Assembly: GCA_017962005.1 (NCBI GenBank)
Contig: JAGCWE010000123.1
Coordinates: 1-60,539, forward strand
Length of the DNA stretch: 60,539 nucleotides
Direction: 5' to 3'
DNA from: Paludibacteraceae bacterium
GTDB lineage: Bacteria > Bacteroidota > Bacteroidia > Bacteroidales > Paludibacteraceae
Numbering within the stretch: the first letter of the stretch is position 1; each line of letters begins with the position of its first letter. Below are positions 1 to 6,726 of the stretch, one piece after another. The position numbers and the translations under genes are program-made. The notes beneath the pieces were generated by a model. That model was not told the DNA's origin, made no database searches, and worked only from the letters and a program-made list of their open reading frames with translations.

Positions 1-60
1 CAGAAGGGCGACCTTTCAGAGGAGGAGTATGAGCGGCTCAGTCAGTTGGTAAGGCACTGA
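1..60 (+). CDS. C-terminal tail of an unidentified protein (partial)
   Basis: Frame 1 is open from the first base and ends at TGA 58-60. It encodes 19 residues ending in LSQLVRH. The visible part is charged and helical-looking (GDLSEEEYERL), as in the ends of SHOCT-like or other small helical modules, but too little is present to name a family. The 5' part lies outside the window. A separate promoter follows at 108-115, so it is probably not co-transcribed with the next gene. Confidence 0.5.
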   Translation, partial: QKGDLSEEEYERLSQLVRH

Positions 61-107
61 CACCGAACAATCCCAGAAAATCATTTTACCTGTCCGTACT
101 GCAGGAC

Positions 108-115
108 TACTTTTG
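108..115 (+). promoter_or_regulatory. Bacteroidota -7 box (TACTTTTG)
   Basis: TACTTTTG fits the TAnnTTTG -7 consensus of the Bacteroidota primary sigma factor. A T-rich stretch near 84-87 could be a weak -33 element. Transcription would start near 121 and give a leader of about 100 bases before the ATG at 222. That leader contains the repeated motif at 166-198. Confidence 0.5.
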
Positions 116-165
116 CGCCGTGAATGATGCAAAAGTCATTTCTTTTTGCACATAAACGGATGAAT

Positions 166-198
166 GGAGTAAGCCGAAAATCCAGACAAAGAGTAGGC
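166..198 (+). promoter_or_regulatory. Repeated leader motif, copy 1 of 3
   Basis: The motif is GGAG, three variable bases, GCCGAAAATCC, four or five variable bases, then AAGAGTAGGC. The same arrangement is at 3383-3414 and 55806-55837. This copy ends 23 bases before the ATG at 222. Function is unknown. It could be an RNA leader element, a protein-binding site or the scar of a mobile sequence. Confidence 0.5.
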
Positions 199-221
199 GT
201 CATTTATATTTTTGTACAGTT

Positions 222-647
222 ATGGCAGATGGTTTTGCTTCATGTGCTGATCACCGCAGCGAATGTAGTATTGAAATTGGGAAGAACAAAGTTACTCTTT
301 ATGACCCTAATGGAAAGGTTTCCAAGGTTCATACTATGAATTTCCAACCCACAAGTGCATATTGGTCGGAAGGTCCTAACGGTGGGTGGTGCATTGTATG
401 TGAAAATGGAGGTCCGGATCGTGGCGAGTATTTTGACAGTGTAGGGGTTGGCACGCTTCCGTTTGTCACGTATTCACAATATCGGAAAAACGAGGAAGAA
501 CGTCGCCTGAGAGAGTTGGAGGCGAGAGAGGAGAGGGCGCGGTCAAGTAGTTGGAGGGATGATCATGGAAGTATTGGCAATTCAATCCTCAATTGTCTGG
601 CGGAAACAATACCGGGAATGAGATGCCTTCTTGATTGTTTTTGCTGA
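222..647 (+). CDS. Small hypothetical protein, coupled to the acyltransferase gene
   Basis: A 141-residue protein not recognised as any family. The N-terminal half is mixed polar and aromatic (SAYWSEGPNGGWCIVCENGG), the middle is a charged helix rich in Glu and Arg (near residues 88-110), and the C-terminus has several cysteines. No signal peptide is evident. Its TGA (645-647) overlaps the likely ATG (647-649) of the next gene, so the two are probably translationally coupled. The start at 222 follows a leader with the repeated motif at 166-198. Overlapping ORFs in other frames lack support. Existence is likely because of the coupling, but function is unknown. Confidence 0.55.
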   Translation: MADGFASCADHRSECSIEIGKNKVTLYDPNGKVSKVHTMNFQPTSAYWSEGPNGGWCIVCENGGPDRGEYFDSVGVGTLPFVTYSQYRKNEEERRLRELEAREERARSSSWRDDHGSIGNSILNCLAETIPGMRCLLDCFC

Positions 648-1522
648 TGACAGCATACCGGGTCGGACATTGCTTGATTCGTATGATTGCCCTCCAGCCT
701 TGGGGATGGTTGTATGCCAAATCAACCGTTTTTGCTTTTATACTGTCTCTCTGTCCGACTGTGACGCGCATTGCACGACGGAATTTCTATCGTGTGTTCC
801 CCGAATACGGCTGGTTCGCTTGCTGGCGGATGACATTCAGGTACTTTGAGGCGTTTCTTGATTTTTTGTATGAAAAGGCGAAGATGACCCGTCTTGGCGA
901 AAAGGACATTCTCAGTCATTGCAGGTTTGAGAATGTGGAAATCTTGGAGAGGTTGGCAAGAGAGCATACGTTTGTGTTGTGTTTTGGAGCGCACATGGTC
1001 AATTTTGAGTATTTGGTTTCCTTACCACTTCATCTGCATAATATCGGGATGTGTCATATTTATCTGTCGGTTCCTGCCAATGAATGGTCCGGACGGATGT
1101 TGGAGGAGAGAGGCAGGTTCGGGGCGGTTAACATCCCGTCTGATAATGTGCTGCGTCATGTCGTGCGGCTGAAGCGGAATATGGAGGAGAGGAAAGATTC
1201 CAAGGAGGGGTATGTGTTGGGCAGTTTGTCTGACTATGACCCGAAAGCGGGCTGTCATCACGCCTTTCCCTTCTTGGAACACATGTTGGAGGTCAAAACG
1301 GGGGTTGAGCGCATCGGACAAAGATTGGGTATGGGGTATTGTTACGCCCATGTCTCCCGGCCTAAGAGAGGGTATTATCATGTCACCTTCCGCGAATTGA
1401 AACCCCATGGCGATTTCGCGGGCAGTGAATATCCTTATACGGCGGAATTTGTTCGCCAGTTGGATATGAACATCCGGGAACAACCGGAAATCTGGATGCA
1501 ATGGGGAAGTTGTAGGTTCTGA
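647..1522 (+). CDS. LpxL/HtrB-like lysophospholipid acyltransferase family protein
   Basis: This 291-residue protein resembles the lipid A lauroyl/myristoyl acyltransferase family, which transfers an acyl chain to a lipid at the inner membrane. What is seen: a hydrophobic N-terminal segment, the family-like stretch before the active site, and an HX4E catalytic motif at His116-Glu121 within CFGAHMVNFE. Length fits the family at about 290-310 residues. The ATG at 647 was chosen over TTG 635 because it overlaps the upstream stop and leaves a normal N-terminus. The HX4D/E motif and general layout support the family; the substrate (lipid A, ornithine lipid or other) cannot be told. The nearby small genes are uncharacterised. 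Confidence 0.7.
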   Translation: MTAYRVGHCLIRMIALQPWGWLYAKSTVFAFILSLCPTVTRIARRNFYRVFPEYGWFACWRMTFRYFEAFLDFLYEKAKMTRLGEKDILSHCRFENVEILERLAREHTFVLCFGAHMVNFEYLVSLPLHLHNIGMCHIYLSVPANEWSGRMLEERGRFGAVNIPSDNVLRHVVRLKRNMEERKDSKEGYVLGSLSDYDPKAGCHHAFPFLEHMLEVKTGVERIGQRLGMGYCYAHVSRPKRGYYHVTFRELKPHGDFAGSEYPYTAEFVRQLDMNIREQPEIWMQWGSCRF

Positions 1523-1537
1523 CTCTGTAATCTTGTT

Positions 1538-1855
1538 ATGAACGTGTTTCTATGGCTGTTTGACAGGCTCTGTGCGGTTCTGGCGGATATCGGTACGCTT
1601 TGTCTGATTGTGTTGCTCGTTGCGGGGGACGGGATGACGGCTTTTGTCATCTGTACCGCTATTGGGGTGCCTTGCGCCGCAGTGGGAGGATTTGTCGGAA
1701 GCAGGATTTGGCATTATGGCATAGCGCCTTTCACACTTTTCTTCCGAAATAAACTGCAGTTGGGCGAGTCGCTTGCCTCTATGGTCACCGTATGGGCGGT
1801 TCGTTTCTTCTTGTTCCCCTTCATCGCTGCCGGCGTTTATTATGTCCTGGCATAG
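1538..1855 (+). CDS. Small integral membrane protein
   Basis: This 105-residue protein is mostly hydrophobic, with three or four predicted membrane helices (roughly residues 5-28, 30-55 and 80-104) and no recognised domain. It lies 15 bases after the acyltransferase and on the same strand, so it is probably in the same transcript. Family and role are not recognised. No terminator is obvious after it, and the repeat element begins about 110 bases downstream. Confidence 0.55.
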   Translation: MNVFLWLFDRLCAVLADIGTLCLIVLLVAGDGMTAFVICTAIGVPCAAVGGFVGSRIWHYGIAPFTLFFRNKLQLGESLASMVTVWAVRFFLFPFIAAGVYYVLA

Positions 1856-1963
1856 CCTTCTCGGTTCGAAGTGAGAATTTGGGTAACGGCTCTACAGAGC
1901 CGCCATCATCAAGTCCGAAAGATGTTTTTCTTCTCATTGTCTGTTGGGTCGGACACTATCCGA

Positions 1964-2199
1964 CATCGCCGCAAGCGCGCGGGATTGATAAGAAGTGGGA
2001 CGCAGTGTGACTTATTGTGCATTATTGGGAAGCAGTGAGAAGCAGTGGGAAAGTGCCATTCCCCGCTATCGTATCTTTGTGCTTGTTGTCGTGTCCCTCG
2101 TAAGAGTATATCTTGCTCAATACGAGTGGCATATGTGTTTCGTGGTAATTTAGGTCTTTTGGGGGCTTGCACATTTCGATGTTTTGGTGTACTTTTGCG
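1964..2199 (+). repeat. Repeated intergenic element R, copy 1 (full length, carries a promoter)
   Basis: About 236 bases that recur almost unchanged at 15378-15614. The last part recurs at 5377-5484 and a short internal part at about 15862-15890. It starts with a GC-rich hairpin (GCCGCAAGC...), continues with short AAGCAGTG-type direct repeats, has a TATCTTTG box and ends with TTG-N20-TACTTTTG. No ORF in it is conserved between copies. Confidence 0.7.
2167..2197 (+). promoter_or_regulatory. Promoter at the end of element R, copy 1
   Basis: TTG at 2167-2169, 20 bases, then TACTTTTG at 2190-2197, a good Bacteroidota promoter. The ATG of the BspA-like gene follows at 2222, so the leader would be about 20 bases. 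Confidence 0.6.
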
Positions 2200-2221
2200 T
2201 TGGTTTTTAAACATTCACACT

Positions 2222-3172
2222 ATGGCATACATTGACAAATACGGAGTTGAGTACTCCGATGACAAAAAAACACTCGTTCGTTGCCCTGAAGATTTTGAGG
2301 GCGAGTATATCATCCCCGAAGGAGTAACTGCTATTGGTAAGAATGCTTTTTGGAAGTGTGCGGGTTTGACATCGCTTTATATTCCACCCAGTCTCAAAAA
2401 GATATATGGCCCTTTTAGCTTTTGGGGATGTAATAAATTGATAGGTGTGCACATAAGTGATATCGCTGCATGGTGCGCTATTAGTATGGAATCCAGCCCT
2501 TTATTGCAGGCCGGACATTTATATGTAAATAACAAAGAAGTTACTAATCTTGTTATTCCGGATAAAGTAACATGTATTGCGGATGAAGTTTTTGCTTTTT
2601 GCAGCAGTCTGACATCAATTGAAATTCCAGATAGTGTGACGCACATAGGTTCAAGGGCATTTTTCTGTTGTGATAATTTGACATCCGTAAGTATAGGAAA
2701 AGGACTCACCAGTATTGGGGAGGGTAATGATAATAAGATACTGATTGCCATATGCGATAACATCATCCGTTCTGCCGAAGCAAACAAGCAAGATATGAAT
2801 TGTTACAAGTCGCCGCTTATAACATCTATAGAGAGACATAGGATTACTTATTCCTTAAAGGATCCTTCTGTGAATGTATTACAAACCATAGAACGGCTCT
2901 ATAATGCATTTATAGTGGATTACGTGACACGAGTGCGTACGTACATTGAAAATGATAAGTCACATCTTCCTGTTCACATAGCGGACTTTCTCAACACTTG
3001 CCTGAAAAAGAAAACAAAGGAAGACTATGAATTTCTGACCAAAGACTGTAAGTCTGTTCCTCTCCCCGATATTGCCCCGTATCAATTCATTGAGGGGACA
3101 CATTGGTCGTATGGAGATTTGTTAGGACATATTCATGGACTTTGTTTGGCTGACAAACCTCATTTTTTTTGA
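2222..3172 (+). CDS. BspA-like leucine-rich-repeat protein without signal peptide
   Basis: A 316-residue protein starting MAYIDKYGVEYSDDKKT. Residues about 25-170 hold LRR_5 (BspA-type) repeats of the form C..LTSIEIPDSVTHIGSRAF. Residues about 190-316 are not repeat-like and match no family I recognise. There is no signal peptide, unlike classical BspA surface proteins, so it may be cytoplasmic. ATG 2222 was chosen because it follows the promoter closely and because the same N-terminus is duplicated at 5438. The stop lies exactly where a second partial copy of the same N-terminal coding sequence begins (3170), so the present C-terminus (ADKPHFF) may have been made by the rearrangement. Base composition is lower in GC than the housekeeping genes. 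Confidence 0.7.
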   Translation: MAYIDKYGVEYSDDKKTLVRCPEDFEGEYIIPEGVTAIGKNAFWKCAGLTSLYIPPSLKKIYGPFSFWGCNKLIGVHISDIAAWCAISMESSPLLQAGHLYVNNKEVTNLVIPDKVTCIADEVFAFCSSLTSIEIPDSVTHIGSRAFFCCDNLTSVSIGKGLTSIGEGNDNKILIAICDNIIRSAEANKQDMNCYKSPLITSIERHRITYSLKDPSVNVLQTIERLYNAFIVDYVTRVRTYIENDKSHLPVHIADFLNTCLKKKTKEDYEFLTKDCKSVPLPDIAPYQFIEGTHWSYGDLLGHIHGLCLADKPHFF

Positions 3173-3347
3173 CAAGTACGGATTTGAGTACTCCGATGAC
3201 AAAAAAACACTCGTTCGTTGCCCTAAAGATTTTGAGGGCGAGTATATCATCCCCGATAGCGTGACCAGCATCGAAAACGATGCTATAAATGACGGCACTA
3301 AACAATATATTTTTGATGTTATTGGAGAAGTCTTGAATAGGTTATGA
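3170..3347 (+). pseudogene. Partial copy of the BspA-like gene's 5' coding region
   Basis: From DKYGFEYSDDKKTLVRC to EYIIPDSVTSIE this stretch is nearly identical to codons 4-35 of the gene at 2222, but it has no start codon, promoter or upstream region of its own. After about 35 codons it diverges into a short tail (IFDVIGEVLNRL) and stops at 3347. It looks like a recombination remnant, not a working gene. Confidence 0.6.
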
Positions 3348-3382
3348 ATTGTAATCTTACTGTCGTTATCTTTTTTTGTATA

Positions 3383-3414
3383 GGAGTTTGCCGAAAATCC
3401 TATGAAGAGTAGGC
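3383..3414 (+). promoter_or_regulatory. Repeated leader motif, copy 2 of 3
   Basis: GGAG, TTT, GCCGAAAATCC, TATG, AAGAGTAGGC. It ends 17 bases before the ATG at 3432. A TATCTTTT-type T-rich stretch lies directly upstream (3367-3379) and may be a degenerate -7 box. Confidence 0.5.
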
Positions 3415-3431
3415 ACAAATAAAATAATATT

Positions 3432-4325
3432 ATGGAAGTAGAAGTTCTATCTATAACCAAAAGAGAGGTTAATGATCCTTACCACCGCTACTATACGGAG
3501 CGGACAGATTTAGTTGGAAAAAACGAGATAGAAATAACAGAATACATCTCATGTTACGATAAATTTTATCCAAATAGCGATGATATTTTTTATCTTCCTA
3601 AACAAGTCGGAGAAAAGGATGTACATGTTGTTACAGGAGGATGGACCAAGTTTAGTTATGAATACGAATTCTTCAAGGGAATTCATAAGATTTATATTCC
3701 TAATAATATCATCTTCTGTCATGTGGCATGGCTAATAGACGCTGTAAACTTAGAGAGATTTGAAGTAGAAGAGGGTAACTCGGCTTATTGTGAGAAAGAT
3801 GGTATTCTTTATTCAAAGGATATGAAAATTCTATACAAATGTCCAAGGCATCTTAAAGACAAAGAAGGGGTAACGGTAAACAAGGTTTGTATTCCCAATG
3901 GTGTTGAATACATATACCCACAGGCATTCGATTGCTGTGCAGAGTTAGAGACAATAGATTTGCCTTCATCTCTTGTTTATATTGGAACACAGGCTTTTTA
4001 TAGATGTAGCAGTCTCAAGTCAATTACTATTCCTAATACCGTCAAATACATTGATGGATATCATTATCCAGACGCATGGAAACCTGCAATGATGCCTCCT
4101 GGTGTATTTGTCGGTTGTAAAAATCTAAAAGTTGTAGATTATGGTATGTTGACAACATTACCAAAAAGAATCTTTGAAGGATGCGAATCCCTTGAATCTT
4201 TTATAGGAAAGAATGTTAGTGAAGTTCTTTATGCTGCTTTCGGAGGTTGCAAGAGTCTTAAAGAAGTTGCTGTACCAACGGAAGATATTTTAAATAAAAT
4301 TATCAAATCTATCTCACAATGGTAA
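3432..4325 (+). CDS. BspA-like leucine-rich-repeat protein
   Basis: A 297-residue protein with no signal peptide. The N-terminal third is not repeat-like. From about residue 110 there is a BspA-type segment (VEEGNSAYCEKDGILYSKDMKILYKCP) followed by several LRR_5 units (CAELETIDLPSSLVYIGTQAFYRC, CKNLKVVDYG, CKSLKEVAVP). Such repeats form curved solenoids used for binding in surface proteins, but nothing here shows export. It is preceded by leader motif copy 2. It differs clearly in sequence from the BspA-like genes on either side, so it is not a simple duplicate. Partner and role are unknown. Confidence 0.65.
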   Translation: MEVEVLSITKREVNDPYHRYYTERTDLVGKNEIEITEYISCYDKFYPNSDDIFYLPKQVGEKDVHVVTGGWTKFSYEYEFFKGIHKIYIPNNIIFCHVAWLIDAVNLERFEVEEGNSAYCEKDGILYSKDMKILYKCPRHLKDKEGVTVNKVCIPNGVEYIYPQAFDCCAELETIDLPSSLVYIGTQAFYRCSSLKSITIPNTVKYIDGYHYPDAWKPAMMPPGVFVGCKNLKVVDYGMLTTLPKRIFEGCESLESFIGKNVSEVLYAAFGGCKSLKEVAVPTEDILNKIIKSISQW

Positions 4326-4394
4326 TAGAGTTTTATTAACAATATCTCATGCAGATACAAAATAATAAACACCACAAACAACTATATATGTATT

Positions 4395-5297
4395 ATGGAA
4401 ACAAATCAAGAAAACTTAATCTCTGGAACTTGTGGCAAAAACCTCACATGGTTCTTTAACAAGGAAGACGGAATTCTAACCATTAAAGGTAGTGGCGAAA
4501 TGTATTCTTATGAAAAAGAGCCGATTCCGTGGGATGGATATGAAATTAAAAAGGTTGTTATTTCTCAAGGGGTGCTAAATATTTGTCCGAGTGCTTTCGA
4601 AGATTGTCGAAAATTAGAATCAATTGAAATCCCTGATACTGTTACGAGTATTGGAGATTCTGCTTTTGCAGATTGTCTTAGTTTAACTTCCATAAAAATT
4701 CCCAATAGTGTTACGAATATCGGGGCTTGGGCATTTTTAGGTTGTCATGGTTTGACTTCTATAAAAATTCCTAATAGCATTATAAGTATTGGACATAATG
4801 CTTTTTATTGTGAAAGCTTGACATCCATTGAGATTCCTAATAGTGTTAAGAGTATAGGATATCGTGCTTTTGCAGAATGTGGGTTTTTGACTGCAATTGA
4901 TGTTGCCAAAGACAACCCTAATTATTGTTCAGAAAATGGTGTACTATTCAATAAGGACAAGACAACGCTAATTCAATATCCTGCATGTAGATATGATGAA
5001 AGATACTATATCCCTAATAGTGTTACAAGTATTAACGATGGGGCTTTCTTGAATTGTTGGAAGTTGAAGAACATTATTATTCCTGATAGAGTTGAAAGTA
5101 TTGGAGAATATGCATTTTATGACTGCAATGCATTAGTTTCAATAACTTCTAAATCTATTGTTCCTCCCAAATTGTTATACGATGATGCTTTTGATGAAGT
5201 AGATAAATCAATTCCCATCTTTGTCCCGAAAGAGAGTGCGGAAGCATATAAGACTGCCGGAGGATGGAGAGAGTTTACAAATATACAGCCGATATAG
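4395..5297 (+). CDS. BspA-like leucine-rich-repeat protein
   Basis: A 300-residue protein. The N-terminus has the usual BspA entry motif (SGTCGKNLTWFFNKEDGIL...IKGSGEMYSY) followed by about eight LRR_5 units of 23 residues (LTSIKIPNSVTNIGAWAFLGC). The C-terminus has the usual exit motif (FVPKESAEAYKTAGGWREFTNI). It lacks a signal peptide, although a homologous repeat protein at 56219 has one. The same entry and exit motifs occur in that larger protein, so this is a compact, apparently intracellular version. It sits 69 bases after the previous BspA-like gene and may share its transcript. Confidence 0.75.
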   Translation: METNQENLISGTCGKNLTWFFNKEDGILTIKGSGEMYSYEKEPIPWDGYEIKKVVISQGVLNICPSAFEDCRKLESIEIPDTVTSIGDSAFADCLSLTSIKIPNSVTNIGAWAFLGCHGLTSIKIPNSIISIGHNAFYCESLTSIEIPNSVKSIGYRAFAECGFLTAIDVAKDNPNYCSENGVLFNKDKTTLIQYPACRYDERYYIPNSVTSINDGAFLNCWKLKNIIIPDRVESIGEYAFYDCNALVSITSKSIVPPKLLYDDAFDEVDKSIPIFVPKESAEAYKTAGGWREFTNIQPI

Positions 5298-5341
5298 TGG
5301 CAAGAAATAGATAATCATTTGACGCTATCCTTTCTCGAAAA

Positions 5342-5371
5342 GGCAAAAGTTGACCGACGGTCAACTTTGCC
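5342..5371 (+). terminator. Stem-loop after the BspA-like gene
   Basis: Left arm 5342-5355 (GGCAAAAGTTGACC) pairs with 5359-5371 (GGTCAACTTTGCC) with one bulged base and a three-base loop. It is not followed by a clear T-run on the plus strand, so termination is likely but not certain. Confidence 0.45.
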
Positions 5372-5376
5372 AAAAT

Positions 5377-5484
5377 GGGGGCTTGCACATATCGATATTA
5401 TGGTGTACTTTTGCGTTGGTTTTTAAACATTCACACTATGGCATACATCGACAAATACGGAGTTGAGTACTCCGATGACAAAAA
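5377..5484 (+). repeat. Partial copy of element R plus the first codons of the BspA-like gene
   Basis: This matches 2161-2267 almost base for base: the end of element R with its TTG-N20-TACTTTTG promoter (5383-5413), the leader, and the ATG and first 15-16 codons. Identity stops within the AAAAAG run near 5480-5485. The carried promoter now lies about 140 bases before sbcD. Confidence 0.7.
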
Positions 5485-5541
5485 GACAAAGCCATCGTCC
5501 TCTTCTACGCCACCCTCGGACAAATCATTGAACTGAAATAA
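5438..5541 (+). pseudogene. Chimeric remnant: BspA-like 5' end joined to the 3' end of another gene
   Basis: The ATG at 5438 opens MAYIDKYGVEYSDDKK and then leaves the BspA-like sequence and stops at 5536 after 32 residues. In a different frame 5485-5541 reads DKAIVLFYATLGQIIELK followed by TAA. That looks like the true C-terminus of a lost gene that once preceded sbcD. The join is out of frame, so neither half is likely to work. Confidence 0.5.
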
Positions 5542-5550
5542 CTTCCGAAT

Positions 5551-6714
5551 ATGAAAATCTTACACACAAGCGATTGGCACTTAGGCCATGTGCTCTATGG
5601 CTACGACCGCACGGAGGAACAGCAGTCGATGCTGGATCAGATGGTCGGTATCGTCCGCGACGAGAAACCCGATGTGTTTATCCTTGCAGGGGATGTCTTT
5701 GATACGGCGCAGCCTTCCGCTGCCGTACAGACTATGCTGGCAAAAATGATTGTCGCCCTCCATGATGCGCATCCGACGATGCCGATTGTCATGACAGCGG
5801 GCAACCATGACAGCGGTTCCAGACATGAGATATTCCGTACCCCGTGGCAGGCGCTGAATGTGTATGCGGTCGGACAATTGAATAAGGAACACCCCGAGAC
5901 GCATATCATCGGGATTCCAGGTAAGGGACATGTCATTGCCGTTCCGTATGCCAATGAACGGAACATTCCGGCAGGCTTCTTCCAGACCCTGCTGGACAAG
6001 GCGGCAGAGCGGAACACCAACGGCTTGCCCGTCATCATGACGGCGCATACCACGGTCAAGGGATGCGATTATGCCGGGCATGAACACGCCACGGAATATG
6101 TCGTCGGAGGTATAGACTCCTTTGATCTGGAGCAGATGGGGCAGGGCTATGATTACCTCGCGTTAGGTCATATCCATAAACCGCAGTTTATTCATTCGGG
6201 AGACCACAACGTCCGCTATTCGGGCACTCCTGTTCCGACTGGTTTTGACGAGCAATACGGGCACTCCGTTTCTATTGTGGAGATTAACAGGCATGGAGAT
6301 ATGCCGGTTGTTTCTGAACGTGATATAACCACCCCGCATCCGTTGGTCACGCTCCCGATACAGGGTTTTGCCGCATGGGAAGAGACGAAAGAGTTGTTGC
6401 GTAACTATCCGGATGACATTCCCGCCTATATCCGCCTGAATGTGGAGATTGACGATTTCCTGCCGGTTGACGCGAAGGCGGAGGCGGTTAAGATAACCGA
6501 AGGCAAGCAATGCCGCCTCTGTCATATCAATGCTAAACGCAAGAACGTCACCACGGATGAGGTCAGAACGATGACCATTCAGGAGTTTCAGGAGCAACAA
6601 CCCATTGATATCGCAAGACACTATGTGGAATATAAAGGAATCACGTTTGATGGCAAATTACAGGAAACGTTCAAACAGGCGGAAGAATTGGTGAATGCCG
6701 ATAACCGTCAATAA
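5551..6714 (+). CDS. sbcD: DNA double-strand-break repair nuclease SbcD
   Basis: SbcD (Mre11-type) is the manganese-dependent nuclease subunit of the SbcCD complex, which opens hairpins and trims protein-blocked DNA ends in the cytoplasm. The 387-residue protein has the calcineurin-like metal motifs in order: SDWHLGH (Asp8, His10), LAGDVFD (Asp48), TAGNHDS (about 82), MTAHTT and LGHIHKPQ. Length is normal for the family. The start fits the conserved MKILHTSDWH. sbcC follows 12 bases later, so they form an operon. The only visible promoter upstream is the one brought in by the partial repeat at 5377-5484. Confidence 0.95.
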   Translation: MKILHTSDWHLGHVLYGYDRTEEQQSMLDQMVGIVRDEKPDVFILAGDVFDTAQPSAAVQTMLAKMIVALHDAHPTMPIVMTAGNHDSGSRHEIFRTPWQALNVYAVGQLNKEHPETHIIGIPGKGHVIAVPYANERNIPAGFFQTLLDKAAERNTNGLPVIMTAHTTVKGCDYAGHEHATEYVVGGIDSFDLEQMGQGYDYLALGHIHKPQFIHSGDHNVRYSGTPVPTGFDEQYGHSVSIVEINRHGDMPVVSERDITTPHPLVTLPIQGFAAWEETKELLRNYPDDIPAYIRLNVEIDDFLPVDAKAEAVKITEGKQCRLCHINAKRKNVTTDEVRTMTIQEFQEQQPIDIARHYVEYKGITFDGKLQETFKQAEELVNADNRQ

Positions 6715-6726
6715 GGAGGACTGATT

